DNA from: CBDCFV01 sp963664625 | Lineage (GTDB): Bacteria > Chloroflexota > Dehalococcoidia > Lucifugimonadales > UBA3495 | NCBI GenBank assembly: GCA_963664625.1 | Contig: OY761541.1 | Location: 1,364,001-1,428,000 of the forward strand | DNA length: 64,000 nt | Direction of reading: 5' to 3' | Shown here: piece by piece, positions 1 to 8,260 of the stretch | Layout: each line of letters begins with the position of its first letter | Position numbering within the stretch: position 1 is the stretch's first letter | Notes under the pieces: model-generated | Database searches by the model: none | What the model was told of the DNA's origin: nothing | The model's input: the letters and a program-made list of their open reading frames with translations, nothing else | Position numbers and translations under genes: made by a program

Positions 1-123
1 GCCCATACGTACTTACAATGTAGCGGCATATTAACATGTAAAGGAACTTCATCTCTCTAACACAAACGGGTGAGATGGCGGCATACCATTGACCTGCGAG
101 AATACTGTTACAGGAGGCTAAAG

Positions 124-1497
124 ATGCCATCGAAAAGGTTCTTGCGGCCAGTGTTTGCCGTCTGTGTTCTACTGTCGTTGCTGCTGGTTTTCACTGCCTG
201 CGCCTCTGCCGCTCCCGAACCGCGGATTGTGGAAAAAGAGGTGATCAAAGAGGTGCCGGTTATCGAGCAAGTGATTGTAGAGAAACAGGTGCCGGTGGAA
301 GTCGAGGTAGAAAAAGAGGTGATCAAAGAGGTGCCGGTCGAGGTAGAGAAGATAGTAGAAGTGCCCGTTGAGGTGCCTGTAGAAGTCATAGTAGAAAAAG
401 AGGTGGTCAAGGAAGTCATAGTTGAAGTTCCCAAAGAGGTCATCGTAGAAAAAGAGGTCATCAAGGAAGTTATTGTTGAGGTGCCAGTAGAAGTCCCGGT
501 AGACAAAGAAGACGTGGTAGACCACGGCAACATAGCCTTGCCCGGGCTGGGTGTCGCGGTAAGGCCCGGGCGGGCCACTTGGAATACAGGCTATTTCCAG
601 GAAGCACTTTACAGCCTGGCCCTGGAGCAGTTGGGCTACGACGTCCAGGACCATCAGGAACTGGACAACGCGTTGTTCTACGAATCGGTCGCCCACGGAG
701 ACTTGCATTTCTGGGCCAACGGATGGTTCCCGTCGCATAACCAGTTTGAAGACCTGTGGTCCCAAGGAGCCGAGGTAGCCGGCACCGTGATCAAACGCGG
801 CGGTATGCAGGGCTACTTGGTAGACAGGGGATCTATTGAAAAATTCGCCATCATGACCCTGGCCGACTTCGCCAAGACCGAGGTCAAAGCCGCCTTCGAC
901 CACAATAGCGACGGCAAGGCCGACCTTTACGGCTGCACCGACGGCTGGGGTTGCAACAAGGTCATCGAGCACCAGATCGAGGCTTTCGGCCTTTCAGACC
1001 ACATCAATCACAACACCGGCCAGTATGACACCATGTTCGCCGAAGTAAAGCGGCGTCACGCCAACGGAGAATCTGTGCTGTACTACGCCTCGACCCCCGG
1101 CGTCACTCTCACCGAGCGTTTCGGCTTGGTCCCCGGGAGCGACGTTACATGGATCGAGGTGCCCAGCTTTGCCCATCCGGTGATTACTCAAGAGTGGATG
1201 GTCAAGATTTATGGTGTTGAAGGGTGCGTACGCTTCCACGATCCTTGCTTCCTGGGGTTCCCGGCCAACGACATTCAGGTTGTGGCAAACAGCAAGTTCC
1301 TGTCCAACAACCCCGCGGCCAAACGCCTGTTCGAAGTAATGAACCTGCCGCTTGAAGACGTGCTGGCCCAGAATATCCGAATGGAAACCGGCGAGAACTC
1401 GCAGGAGGACATCGACAACCACGCCAAGGAGTGGGCGGCAACCAATGAACAGGTGTGGAATAGCTGGCTTAACCAAGCCAGAAGCGCCGTCCACTAG
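124..1497 (+). CDS. ABC transporter substrate-binding lipoprotein, glycine betaine/proline (ProX/OpuAC) type
   Basis: Predicted 457-residue exported lipoprotein that would capture glycine betaine or a related quaternary amine for an ABC importer. The start at 124 is preferred over an in-frame ATG at 70 because AGGAGG lies six bases upstream. Residues 1-25 form a signal peptide with a lipobox ending at Cys26 (VFTAC). About 100 residues of Val-Glu-Lys-Glu-Val repeats follow as a tether. The binding domain then has the ProX-like stretches RPGRATWNTGYFQEALYSLA and HFWANGWFPSHNQFEDLW, rich in the Trp residues that form quaternary-amine cages in this family. No permease or ATPase is adjacent within the window; they may lie upstream of position 1. 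The betaine assignment rests on family resemblance, so the exact ligand is inferred. Confidence 0.82.
   Translation: MPSKRFLRPVFAVCVLLSLLLVFTACASAAPEPRIVEKEVIKEVPVIEQVIVEKQVPVEVEVEKEVIKEVPVEVEKIVEVPVEVPVEVIVEKEVVKEVIVEVPKEVIVEKEVIKEVIVEVPVEVPVDKEDVVDHGNIALPGLGVAVRPGRATWNTGYFQEALYSLALEQLGYDVQDHQELDNALFYESVAHGDLHFWANGWFPSHNQFEDLWSQGAEVAGTVIKRGGMQGYLVDRGSIEKFAIMTLADFAKTEVKAAFDHNSDGKADLYGCTDGWGCNKVIEHQIEAFGLSDHINHNTGQYDTMFAEVKRRHANGESVLYYASTPGVTLTERFGLVPGSDVTWIEVPSFAHPVITQEWMVKIYGVEGCVRFHDPCFLGFPANDIQVVANSKFLSNNPAAKRLFEVMNLPLEDVLAQNIRMETGENSQEDIDNHAKEWAATNEQVWNSWLNQARSAVH
223..517 (+). repeat. VEKEV-coding degenerate tandem repeat
   Basis: In-frame imperfect repeats of a unit like GTAGAAAAAGAGGTCATCAA, encoding alternating Val/Glu/Lys/Pro runs, join the lipidated Cys to the binding domain of the ProX-like protein. 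Similar but shorter arrays occur in the two other binding proteins of this window (12187 and 35864). Confidence 0.8.
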
Positions 1498-1514
1498 GCT
1501 ACAGGACGACGCTA

Positions 1515-1554
1515 TCCGCACACACCGGGGATTCTCGGTCCCGGTGTGTGCGGA
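1515..1554. terminator. Bidirectional hairpin between convergent genes
   Basis: A perfect 15-bp stem (TCCGCACACACCGGG at 1515-1529 with its complement at 1540-1554) and a 10-base loop sit between the stops of the plus-strand ProX-like gene and the minus-strand zinc operon. There is no long T run, so intrinsic termination is inferred from placement and stem strength. Confidence 0.6.
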
Positions 1555-1566
1555 CGAGATGAGATG

Positions 1567-3012
1567 CTACCGATGACCCTCTTCATGCCTGTGACCGTGG
1601 GCATGTTCGTGGCCGCCGCCGTGGTGACCGTCGTGTCCTTCGGCAACGAGAGCTTGACGGGGCAGCCGAACGAACAGCAGGATAACCACGCCCAAGACGT
1701 ATAACGCAGCCGTGTAGTAGAACAGGTTATCGGTATTCATGGAGTACAGCCATCCCGCAATGATCGGCGATGCGGCGCTGAAAACGAACCGCGATGTGGA
1801 AACCAAGCCCAGAGTGGTTGCCGCCGTTCCTTCCCGAACTATGTCCATCGCCGCGGCGGTCAGGATTGGCTGGTCGCTGAACAGGAAAAGGCCCAGGGCG
1901 GCCAGCAACACGGTCATTATCACCAAGCTGTCTCCGAAGGGCGCCATCAGCAAGGTAACGATCGCCAGGAAGACCATGCCGGGCACCAGAACCAGCTTTC
2001 GCCCAAGCCGGTCCGAGATGTAGCCCATCACCGGACTGGTGAAAATTCCTACCAGGACAAGCAGGCCGATCAACGAACCGCGGATGAACAGGTTGGCGAA
2101 ATTTCCGTGCTCCGTGTTGGCCGTCAGCCCCAGTTCGTCCACTAAGTACAAGGGCAGGACGGTAATAAACCCGATGTAAGCCATGCCGCGCAACCCGGCC
2201 ACCGCCGTAATGCCCCACATCCGGCCGTTGCGTATCAACAGCTTGGTCTCCTCGATCTGACTGCGCATCGTAGACACGGGTTGATTTGCTGCGGCGGCTT
2301 GAGCGCGGTGGCCTATGTCTCGAAACGCCCAGAAGACGAGGAAGGTCAGGAATATCGGCACGGCAGCGTAAATGGTGATCACCGCTTGCCAAGTCAGGCT
2401 GATAAGCAGAAGCCCGGTCAGGACCGGCCCTATAACGTCGCCAATATTGCCGCCGACGCCGTGAAACGACAGCACAGACGCACGGCGGTGGGCAAAGTGC
2501 GACGACAAAGCCGCCATTGCCGGCAAATGCCAGAACGCCGCCGCCATGGCAACCACGGCCATGCCAATCAGCAGCAGCGCATAACCCACTGGGTTCAGGC
2601 CGCTCTGCTCTCCACCAGCTTGGGATACTTGGTTAGCAGCCAGCCAAGCGCTGCCCGGCACCTGCCACCCGGCGGCTGCCATCAGCAGCCAACCAACCCC
2701 GAACAGGCCCATGCACACGGCCATGACCCAGCCCCAGTAACGGCGCAGGGCATCGGTTATCACGCCTCCGGGCAACGACACGACGCCGGAAGCGATTTCC
2801 CTGGTGCTCTGGATGCTTGTGGCGGCGATGACGCTGCCGCCCAGCAGCAGGTCACGCACTTCCGGAAGCACAACGATGAAACTCTGGGCAATCCAGTGGA
2901 ACACTCCGTGGCCGCTGGTCAGGCCTCCGATGATGAACGCAGCGCCCCGTCGCACTCCGGTGCGCCCCTCCACCACTGAGGGTATCTGGTGGTGATGGTG
3001 TGCGTGTGCCAT
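1567..3012 (-). CDS. MFS transporter with histidine-rich termini, last gene of zinc operon
   Basis: A 481-residue major facilitator superfamily membrane protein with about 12 hydrophobic segments and the MFS loop motif MGYISDRLGRKLV between the two halves' early helices. The N-terminus (MAHAHHHHQ) and the C-terminus (GHHGGGHEHAHGHRHEEGHR) are His-rich, as in proteins that bind or sense zinc, nickel or cobalt. GGAGG precedes the ATG. It lies 30 bp after znuB and on the same strand, so it probably belongs to the Zur-controlled transcript. Substrate is unknown: it could move a metal-chelate, export a metallophore, or balance zinc. MFS membership is clear; the link to zinc is inferred from context and His content. 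Confidence 0.8.
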   Translation of the reverse strand: MAHAHHHHQIPSVVEGRTGVRRGAAFIIGGLTSGHGVFHWIAQSFIVVLPEVRDLLLGGSVIAATSIQSTREIASGVVSLPGGVITDALRRYWGWVMAVCMGLFGVGWLLMAAAGWQVPGSAWLAANQVSQAGGEQSGLNPVGYALLLIGMAVVAMAAAFWHLPAMAALSSHFAHRRASVLSFHGVGGNIGDVIGPVLTGLLLISLTWQAVITIYAAVPIFLTFLVFWAFRDIGHRAQAAAANQPVSTMRSQIEETKLLIRNGRMWGITAVAGLRGMAYIGFITVLPLYLVDELGLTANTEHGNFANLFIRGSLIGLLVLVGIFTSPVMGYISDRLGRKLVLVPGMVFLAIVTLLMAPFGDSLVIMTVLLAALGLFLFSDQPILTAAAMDIVREGTAATTLGLVSTSRFVFSAASPIIAGWLYSMNTDNLFYYTAALYVLGVVILLFVRLPRQALVAEGHDGHHGGGHEHAHGHRHEEGHR

Positions 3013-3042
3013 TCCTACCTCCGATGGCCGTGTTATGGGACG

Positions 3043-3906
3043 TTAGTCAAACACGCTGCCGGACTTTTGCGGCAACCGGGCCAGACCGCCGCCGCGGAGA
3101 AAACGGCCGCGTACCTTGGACCAAGCCAAAACTACTACAAACACCGCCGCAGACAGCAACACTACACTGGCTCCCGACGATACATCGACCAAGTAGCTCA
3201 AATATATGCCCGCCGTTCCACAGATGACGCCGATGACTGTGGACAGGATAGTCATCCTGCGAAAACTGTTGGTAAGCAACCGGGCAATGACGGGAGGAAT
3301 AACGACGGCGGCGGCGATCATCATTACGCCCAACACCTGCATGGAAACCACGATGGTGCTTGCCAGCATCAATGAGAACAAGGTATCCACCCAGCCGGTG
3401 GGCACGCCGTAGAACTGCGCCACCTCGGTGTCAAACGTCGCAAACAGGAACAGTTTGTAAGCCACAAAAAACACTGCGGCTACTATGCACGTCACTGCGA
3501 TGATGGCGGTCAAGTCGGCAACGTCGACTCCCAACACGTTGCCCCAAAGGAGACCTTCCAGGTTAGCCTTGAAGCTGTTGTCGCGGCTGATGATGGCGAT
3601 GCCCAGCGCAAGACTCGCGGTGGTTATGATTCCGATGGCGGCGTCCGATCCAATGGGGTTTTTGCGGGTCGTCAACATGATAAGCAACGCCGACAGGAAA
3701 CCCCAAGCGGTGGCCCCAATGAAGAAGTTTATCGACATCACCCAGCTTACGACGGCGCCGCCGAAGATTGCGTGCGAAAGCCCGTGGCCGATGTAAGACA
3801 TCCCTCGCAGCACTATATAGATTCCCATCAGCCCACAGAGGCCGCCGAGCAATGCCGCCGCTACTATGGCCCGGACAAAAAATCCGTATTCGAAAGGCTC
3901 CAGCAA
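3043..3906 (-). CDS. znuB: Zinc/manganese ABC transporter permease (ABC-3 family)
   Basis: A 287-residue integral membrane protein of the ABC-3 family (ZnuB/TroC/MntB) with about eight or nine hydrophobic segments. Family-type stretches include MGIYIVLRGMSYIGHGLSHA near the N-terminus and a GVMMIAAAVVIPPVIARLL segment in the second half. It would form the membrane channel that passes zinc delivered by ZnuA and energised by ZnuC. The start appears to be TTG, two bases after the znuC stop, which indicates translational coupling. The gene is the fourth of the zur-znuACB-MFS run. Zinc rather than manganese is favoured because of the Zur-like regulator and His-rich partners, but sequence alone does not decide the metal. 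Confidence 0.87.
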   Translation of the reverse strand: MLEPFEYGFFVRAIVAAALLGGLCGLMGIYIVLRGMSYIGHGLSHAIFGGAVVSWVMSINFFIGATAWGFLSALLIMLTTRKNPIGSDAAIGIITTASLALGIAIISRDNSFKANLEGLLWGNVLGVDVADLTAIIAVTCIVAAVFFVAYKLFLFATFDTEVAQFYGVPTGWVDTLFSLMLASTIVVSMQVLGVMMIAAAVVIPPVIARLLTNSFRRMTILSTVIGVICGTAGIYLSYLVDVSSGASVVLLSAAVFVVVLAWSKVRGRFLRGGGLARLPQKSGSVFD

Positions 3907-3908
3907 GG

Positions 3909-4859
3909 CTAAGAATCCCCCGCGGCAGCCGGAGCGGCATGGTGATGGTGCGCCGGCGAGCGTTCCGGCGCGGGATGGCTGTGCGTGACCACCGGACCTA
4001 GGTGGCTGTCGTCCTGCACCGTGGTCACCGGCTCTTTGCCCCCGAACCAGAAGTGGGCGCTCTCCGCCACAAGGGTCATCCCCTGGTACTGGATCACCGG
4101 CATTTCAGCCCCATACACCTCATAAAGAATATGGGGCACGATCACTCGGTGAGGCGGGCCGTCCGCCACTATGGAGCCGTTCAAGCAGACGATGCGCGGC
4201 AGATGCACCGCTACCGCGTTTATTTCATGGGTGGTGAGTATGATGGTAACGCCGGAATGGTTGAGATCGTGAAGCAGGTGCATCACGTCGTCCCGCGTCT
4301 TTACGTCAACCCCTGAGGTAGGCTCGTCCAGCAGGAGCAACTCGGGGTTGCTGACCAGGGCCCGTGCCAAAAAGACCCGCTGCTGTTGTCCTCCCGACAA
4401 TTCGCGGATGTGCCGCTTGGCCAAGCCACCGATTCCCAACCGCTCCATCATGTCGAAGGCCAATTCCCGTTCCTGCTTACGGAACCACGGGAACAGGGCG
4501 TTCGACATGGTGCGCCCCATCATTACCGTTTCCTCCACGGTGACCGGGAAGTTCCAGTCGATGGTCTCCAGTTGGGGCACGTAACCGGCCCGGTTGCGGC
4601 GCCCTTTAACTGGCTTGTCGTTCAAGCGCACTTCGCCAGCCATTATGTCAACGGCCCCCAGCATGGTGCGGAGCAGCGTGGTCTTGCCTGACCCGCTGGG
4701 ACCCAGCAGGGCGACGAAATCTCCGGGCATCACCTTAAGGTCGATGTCGCTGACAACGGGCGAGCCGGCGTACCCGGCGGTCACCCGTCGCAATTCAACC
4801 ACCGGACCGGCATCGGGGTCGGGACGGTGAAGGTGGGCTAATTCTGGTGGATGCAGCAT
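3909..4859 (-). CDS. znuC: Zinc ABC transporter ATPase with His-rich C-terminal tail
   Basis: A 316-residue ABC ATPase. Walker A is GPSGSGKTT, the signature is LSGGQQQR, Walker B is LLLLDEPTSGVD and the switch His is in ILTTHEINAV. The first about 250 residues match ZnuC/TroB ATPases of metal importers. Beyond that lies a tail of about 60 residues ending in a cluster with HSHPAP and AHHHHAAP, unusual for ZnuC and a plausible metal-sensing or metal-buffering element. It is followed directly by znuB and preceded by znuA, 64 bp upstream on the minus strand. Function as the ZnuB partner is well supported by domain and context; the role of the tail is inference. Confidence 0.9.
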   Translation of the reverse strand: MLHPPELAHLHRPDPDAGPVVELRRVTAGYAGSPVVSDIDLKVMPGDFVALLGPSGSGKTTLLRTMLGAVDIMAGEVRLNDKPVKGRRNRAGYVPQLETIDWNFPVTVEETVMMGRTMSNALFPWFRKQERELAFDMMERLGIGGLAKRHIRELSGGQQQRVFLARALVSNPELLLLDEPTSGVDVKTRDDVMHLLHDLNHSGVTIILTTHEINAVAVHLPRIVCLNGSIVADGPPHRVIVPHILYEVYGAEMPVIQYQGMTLVAESAHFWFGGKEPVTTVQDDSHLGPVVTHSHPAPERSPAHHHHAAPAAAGDS

Positions 4860-4923
4860 ATCTACTATATGGATGGCGGCTAACCGCGCATGCCCCTCAG
4901 AGCATCAGCAAGTTTGGGGTTTC

Positions 4924-6033
4924 CTATGGATAGACGGCTCTCGATTCACCGTCGAAAACCGGGCCGGTGTCGAACCCGTCCAGCGCGGAAGCATCGCCTC
5001 CAAGGGCCGGAATAATGATTCTCAGATTCGCCACTTCCAGCCCCAGGTAACTGTGCAACGGGTCTCCGGCAACGCCGGGAAGATCGTCGTCGCTGAGTTC
5101 GTCGATGTACTCTACGCCGGCCTCGCTGGCGATAGTCTCCATTACGTCGCTGGGAAACACCTCCGATCCGAAAACGACCTGGACCTCTTCCGCTTTTATC
5201 TGCTCGATCAGGGCAATCACTTCGCGCGCCGACGGCTCGGAGAAATCCGCCGGTTGGGCAGCGCCGATGACGGTGAAGCCGTACCGGTCGGCGAAGTAGG
5301 CCCACGAATCGTGGTAGGTCAGCAGTTTGCGGTTTTCAACCGGGATTCCGTCAACCATGTGCTTTATGGCCTCGTCCAACTGCTGGATGCGTTGCTCGAA
5401 GGCCGCGTAATTGTCTGCGTAATAGTCTGCGTTGGCCGGGTCCCGCGCCGACAAATTATCGCGGACAATTTCAGCGTAGCGCAGGGCCAGAATAGGATCG
5501 GGCCACAAATGCGGATTCGGGTGGCCTCCCTCTTCGGGAAATGAAAAATCGAACCGCCATTCGTCGCGGGTAATGGCCTGGTCGCCCAAGCTCACGATTT
5601 CTGCGCCCGGTTTCAAGTTGGCCCGGGCCAGTTCCAGCGTCGGTTCTTCCAAAAAAAGACCGTTCAAGAAAACCAAGTCTGCATCGGAAAGAAGCGCCGC
5701 CACCGAAGGGGCCGGCTCGAAGGTATGCGAGTTGACTCCTTCAGGCACTACGCCTTGCAAATTGATTCGGGTTCCCCCAATGTTTTCAACAATGCTGGTG
5801 ATGGGTGAAACAGTGGACACTACGTTGAGGGCGTTTGCCGATTCTTTTGACCCTGTGGCGGGACTAGGAGACCCCTCGCTTGGACTCGCGCAAGCCAGCG
5901 CGCCCATGATGACCACAAACGCGGCCAAGACTAATGTCGCCAAACGCAACCCGGGAACATTACTCTCTTTGCAGGGCCAGACCGACGCCCGACTTCGAGT
6001 TATTCTGATGCGCTTACCGCGCAATGTGAGCAT
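4924..6033 (-). CDS. znuA: Zinc-binding lipoprotein of ABC importer (ZnuA/TroA family)
   Basis: A 369-residue cluster A-I metal-binding lipoprotein. The lipobox ALAC gives lipidated Cys48 after a long basic leader. Candidate metal ligands typical of the family are the His of GVNSHTFEPAP, the His of NPHLWPDP, the His of LTYHDSWAYFADRYGF and the late Asp in SDDDLPGV. The usual His-rich loop of ZnuA is short here (EEGGHPNPH). The ATG overlaps the end of zur by 34 bases and has GGAGG three bases upstream, so I prefer it although the leader is long; no better in-frame start was found downstream. It delivers metal to ZnuBC. Manganese specificity cannot be fully excluded. Confidence 0.87.
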   Translation of the reverse strand: MLTLRGKRIRITRSRASVWPCKESNVPGLRLATLVLAAFVVIMGALACASPSEGSPSPATGSKESANALNVVSTVSPITSIVENIGGTRINLQGVVPEGVNSHTFEPAPSVAALLSDADLVFLNGLFLEEPTLELARANLKPGAEIVSLGDQAITRDEWRFDFSFPEEGGHPNPHLWPDPILALRYAEIVRDNLSARDPANADYYADNYAAFEQRIQQLDEAIKHMVDGIPVENRKLLTYHDSWAYFADRYGFTVIGAAQPADFSEPSAREVIALIEQIKAEEVQVVFGSEVFPSDVMETIASEAGVEYIDELSDDDLPGVAGDPLHSYLGLEVANLRIIIPALGGDASALDGFDTGPVFDGESRAVYP

Positions 6034-6434
6034 TTTCCTCCGATGGTGAGGTTCTCCAAGTCCACGGAGAACCCGAATTCTTGCGCCAGCCGCTGGCCGA
6101 ACTCAACCAGGTAGTCCGGGCTTAAGGTGTACACGGCCTCACAATTGGAGCAGACCAAGTGATGGTGCGGGTTATGCTGGTCCGTCATCTCAAAGTGGAG
6201 CTTGTTGCCGATGACAACCTCGGTGACAACGCCGACCCGCTTCAAGAACTGTAGAGTGCGGTACACAGTAGCCAGGTCGACATACGGATGCTGGACTCTG
6301 GCCAAGCTCCACACCTCATCAGCGCCGATGTGTCCTGGCTGGCCGGCAACGATATCCAGCACCGACAGACGTTGCGGCGTCATTCGATAGCCTTGCTCAC
6401 GCAGTCGTTCGACAGTTGTTTGATGGCCGGACAT
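6000..6434 (-). CDS. zur: Fur-family metalloregulator, probably Zur
   Basis: A 144-residue Fur-family repressor heading the zinc operon. The start at 6434 is chosen because AGGTGG lies just upstream; an upstream in-frame start at 6479 falls within the -10 region and is unlikely. The N-terminal winged helix contains YRMTPQRLSVLDIV and DLATVYRTLQFLKRVGVV. The regulatory site has HHHLVCSNCEAVY, and the dimerisation domain ends with a second Cys pair in GGKCSHCAV, so both structural-zinc CxxC motifs are present. The product should bind the operator near its own promoter and shut down the znuACB-MFS transcript when zinc is ample. Zur rather than Fur or PerR is inferred from the downstream genes. 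Confidence 0.87.
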   Translation of the reverse strand: MSGHQTTVERLREQGYRMTPQRLSVLDIVAGQPGHIGADEVWSLARVQHPYVDLATVYRTLQFLKRVGVVTEVVIGNKLHFEMTDQHNPHHHLVCSNCEAVYTLSPDYLVEFGQRLAQEFGFSVDLENLTIGGKCSHCAVSASE

Positions 6435-6449
6435 CGCCCACCTGAAGTC

Positions 6450-6479
6450 ATACGTTATTGCAATTATTGGCCGTTGCAA
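6450..6479 (-). promoter_or_regulatory. Candidate Zur operator
   Basis: Just downstream of the -10 box lies an AT-rich imperfect palindrome centred on ATTGCAAT (6457-6464), with TTGCAA repeated at 6472-6477. Its position over the transcription start and upstream of zur suits an autoregulatory site. It does not match a published Zur box closely, so this is placement-based. Confidence 0.4.
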
Positions 6480-6507
6480 ATCATAGCATATAAGGCAGGT
6501 ATGTCAA
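6480..6507 (-). promoter_or_regulatory. Sigma70-type promoter of the zur-znu operon
   Basis: On the minus strand TTGACA (6507-6502) and TATGAT (6485-6480) are separated by 16 bases, close to the housekeeping consensus, and point into zur about 45 bases downstream. It would drive the zur-znuACB-MFS transcript. Confidence 0.7.
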
Positions 6508-7342
6508 CAGCGCTCGCGAACGCCTGTCCGGTCGGACCAGTATCCGCACGATGCATCTGTATTTACTACGAAATACGAATATATACGGGTGTATATCATC
6601 TATTAGAATGAGTTACAAGCTTTTATACGTCGCTTTCAACCTGCGTAGTATTCAATAAAGCTTCTCCCAAACTTGACAATGTCAACCCTTCCCGTTAACT
6701 TACCCTATGCTCAAAGAAGCCCAAATCGGACTCGCTTGATCCGGAAGGTTGGGAAAACTTATGGTGGAACACAGTACTAATCACTTTCAATGTGGGCCTC
6801 CTTCGCGTGGAGCGCCCTTGGCGAATGACAAGGACAACCCCTCCAATACCCTGCCACTGCGCCCATTCCTGGGTCGGCTGAGCCATTACCTCCCCTGCAA
6901 TCCCTAGCTGGCTTAAATACAACTGCATAATCCTTGGTGGGCCAACACCAAGTTTAACGCCCCAGTTCCATCCCCTTCCCTGAATCTCCAAACGCCGGCC
7001 AATCCTTATAACGCCGGCCGGACAGCCTCTACTACCGTTGCCTGTGCTTGAAGCTGTCCATCGGAAGGGACCTGCAATCCCCAACCGAACCCCTTCCCGG
7101 ATACATGCGTGCCTGTGGAAAGACACGCGCCCGTTACAAAACTTACGCAGCGGGCAAAACGCCCGCTTCAATTTTCGTCGCTGCAAGCGCGATCGATCCG
7201 TGTGAGGTGTGGGTGACCGAGTTTAGGCCCGAGATGCAACCGCCTGCGCAACAGTTCTTTGGCAAAATGATGAACGGTCAAAGGTAAGGCGGACCAACCG
7301 GCGTCCAAGTCTCGAGTTCGATCAAACACCGGGAGTTGTCAT
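6508..7342. other. Long intergenic stretch without a supported gene
   Basis: About 830 bases separate the divergent zinc operon and the methyltransferase. Open frames here lack convincing start signals, family resemblance or regular codon use. A short hairpin (GCGGGC/GCCCGC, 7150-7166, followed by a T-rich stretch) and an inverted repeat TTGACAATGTCAA near 6675 are visible. I see no tRNA. It may hold a decayed gene or a regulatory RNA, but nothing is demonstrated. Confidence 0.5.
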
Positions 7343-8137
7343 ATGTACCAACGCAGCAGTACCACGGTGCGAAAGGACCTCTACAAGGACCAGTACTCGC
7401 CGGAGTTCGCCGGCCGGTGGGACGAACTGATCAACTGGCAACGGCGAAGTGAGACGGAGAACAATTTCTTCCAAGATATTCTGAGGGAACACGGCGCACA
7501 GACGGTACTGGACATTGCCTGCGGCACAGGGTTCCACACGGTTACCCTGAGCGCTGACGGATTTGACGTAACCGGCGCGGACGGCGCCCCCAACATGCTG
7601 GCCAAGGCCAAGGAAAACGCCTCCCGATTTGGCATGAAGAACATTCGCTTCGTGGAGGCGGAGTGGACCACTCTTACCAAGTCATTCCCGGGTGAACGGT
7701 TCGACGCCATAATCTGCTTGGGCAACGCTTTCACCCACCTCTTCGAAGAGTCTGACCGCATTAAGGCTCTGAACGAGATATACGAACTTCTGAACGACGA
7801 CGGCATCGCCATCATCGACCAGCGGAATTATGATGCTATTCTGGACAACGGTTTCAACAGCAAGCACCAGTCGTACTACTTGGGGGAGACGGTCAACGTA
7901 AGCCCGGCGGAATTGAGCGACGAAGCCGTCAAGATGCGCTATGAGTACGCCGACGGCGCCGTCCATTACCTTACGCTCTGCCCCATCAGGCAGGGTTATG
8001 TCACCAACCTGCTGAAGAGCGTCGGCTTCAACCACGTGGACCGCTATGGCGACTTCCAAGCAGACTACGACTTTTACGACCCGGACTTCGTCATCCAAGT
8101 AGCACTGAAGCAGTTTGACCCCCGTACCCAGTGTTGA
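7343..8137 (+). CDS. SAM-dependent methyltransferase of glycine/sarcosine N-methyltransferase (GSMT) type
   Basis: A 264-residue class I methyltransferase. The SAM motif VLDIACGTG is at residues 55-63, followed by VTGADGAPNMLAKA (acidic loop). The stretches GRWDELINWQRRSETENNFF, ICLGNAFTHLFEESDRIKAL and IIDQRNYDAILDNGF closely follow the pattern of GSMT of halophiles such as Halorhodospira, which convert glycine to sarcosine and dimethylglycine on the way to betaine. Length also agrees with GSMT. GGGAG precedes the ATG. No separate sarcosine-dimethylglycine methyltransferase is in the window, so completion of betaine synthesis is unproven. The family call is strong, the exact methyl acceptor is inferred. 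The ProX-like gene 6 kb away supports an osmolyte role. Confidence 0.78.
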   Translation: MYQRSSTTVRKDLYKDQYSPEFAGRWDELINWQRRSETENNFFQDILREHGAQTVLDIACGTGFHTVTLSADGFDVTGADGAPNMLAKAKENASRFGMKNIRFVEAEWTTLTKSFPGERFDAIICLGNAFTHLFEESDRIKALNEIYELLNDDGIAIIDQRNYDAILDNGFNSKHQSYYLGETVNVSPAELSDEAVKMRYEYADGAVHYLTLCPIRQGYVTNLLKSVGFNHVDRYGDFQADYDFYDPDFVIQVALKQFDPRTQC

Positions 8138-8205
8138 CGCCGCGGCTGCGGCGGCAACAGCCTGGCCCATCCGGGCCGCTCACAATTAACCCAAAGGGCC
8201 TGCAC

Positions 8206-8233
8206 GCCGGTCCATATAGTCTTGTGGACCGGC
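8206..8233 (+). terminator. Hairpin after the methyltransferase gene
   Basis: A 9-bp perfect stem GCCGGTCCA (8206-8214) with TGGACCGGC (8225-8233), followed by CTTGTTTATAG, lies between the methyltransferase and the acetyltransferase. The T tract is weak. Confidence 0.5.
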
Positions 8234-8260
8234 CTTGTTTATAGTTCCCTGCCCGCAGCG

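Noticed and set aside
223..517. Possible CRISPR array
   Set aside because: The repeats are contiguous, degenerate and in frame with a protein; there are no spacers or cas genes.
108..578. Minus-strand open frame across the VEKEV array
   Set aside because: Low-complexity Ser/Thr translation opposite a tandem repeat inside the ProX-like gene; a shadow of the repeat.
6695..7186. 163-codon minus-strand frame in the gap before the methyltransferase
   Set aside because: No ribosome site, no recognisable domain and basic low-complexity start; not annotated as a gene.
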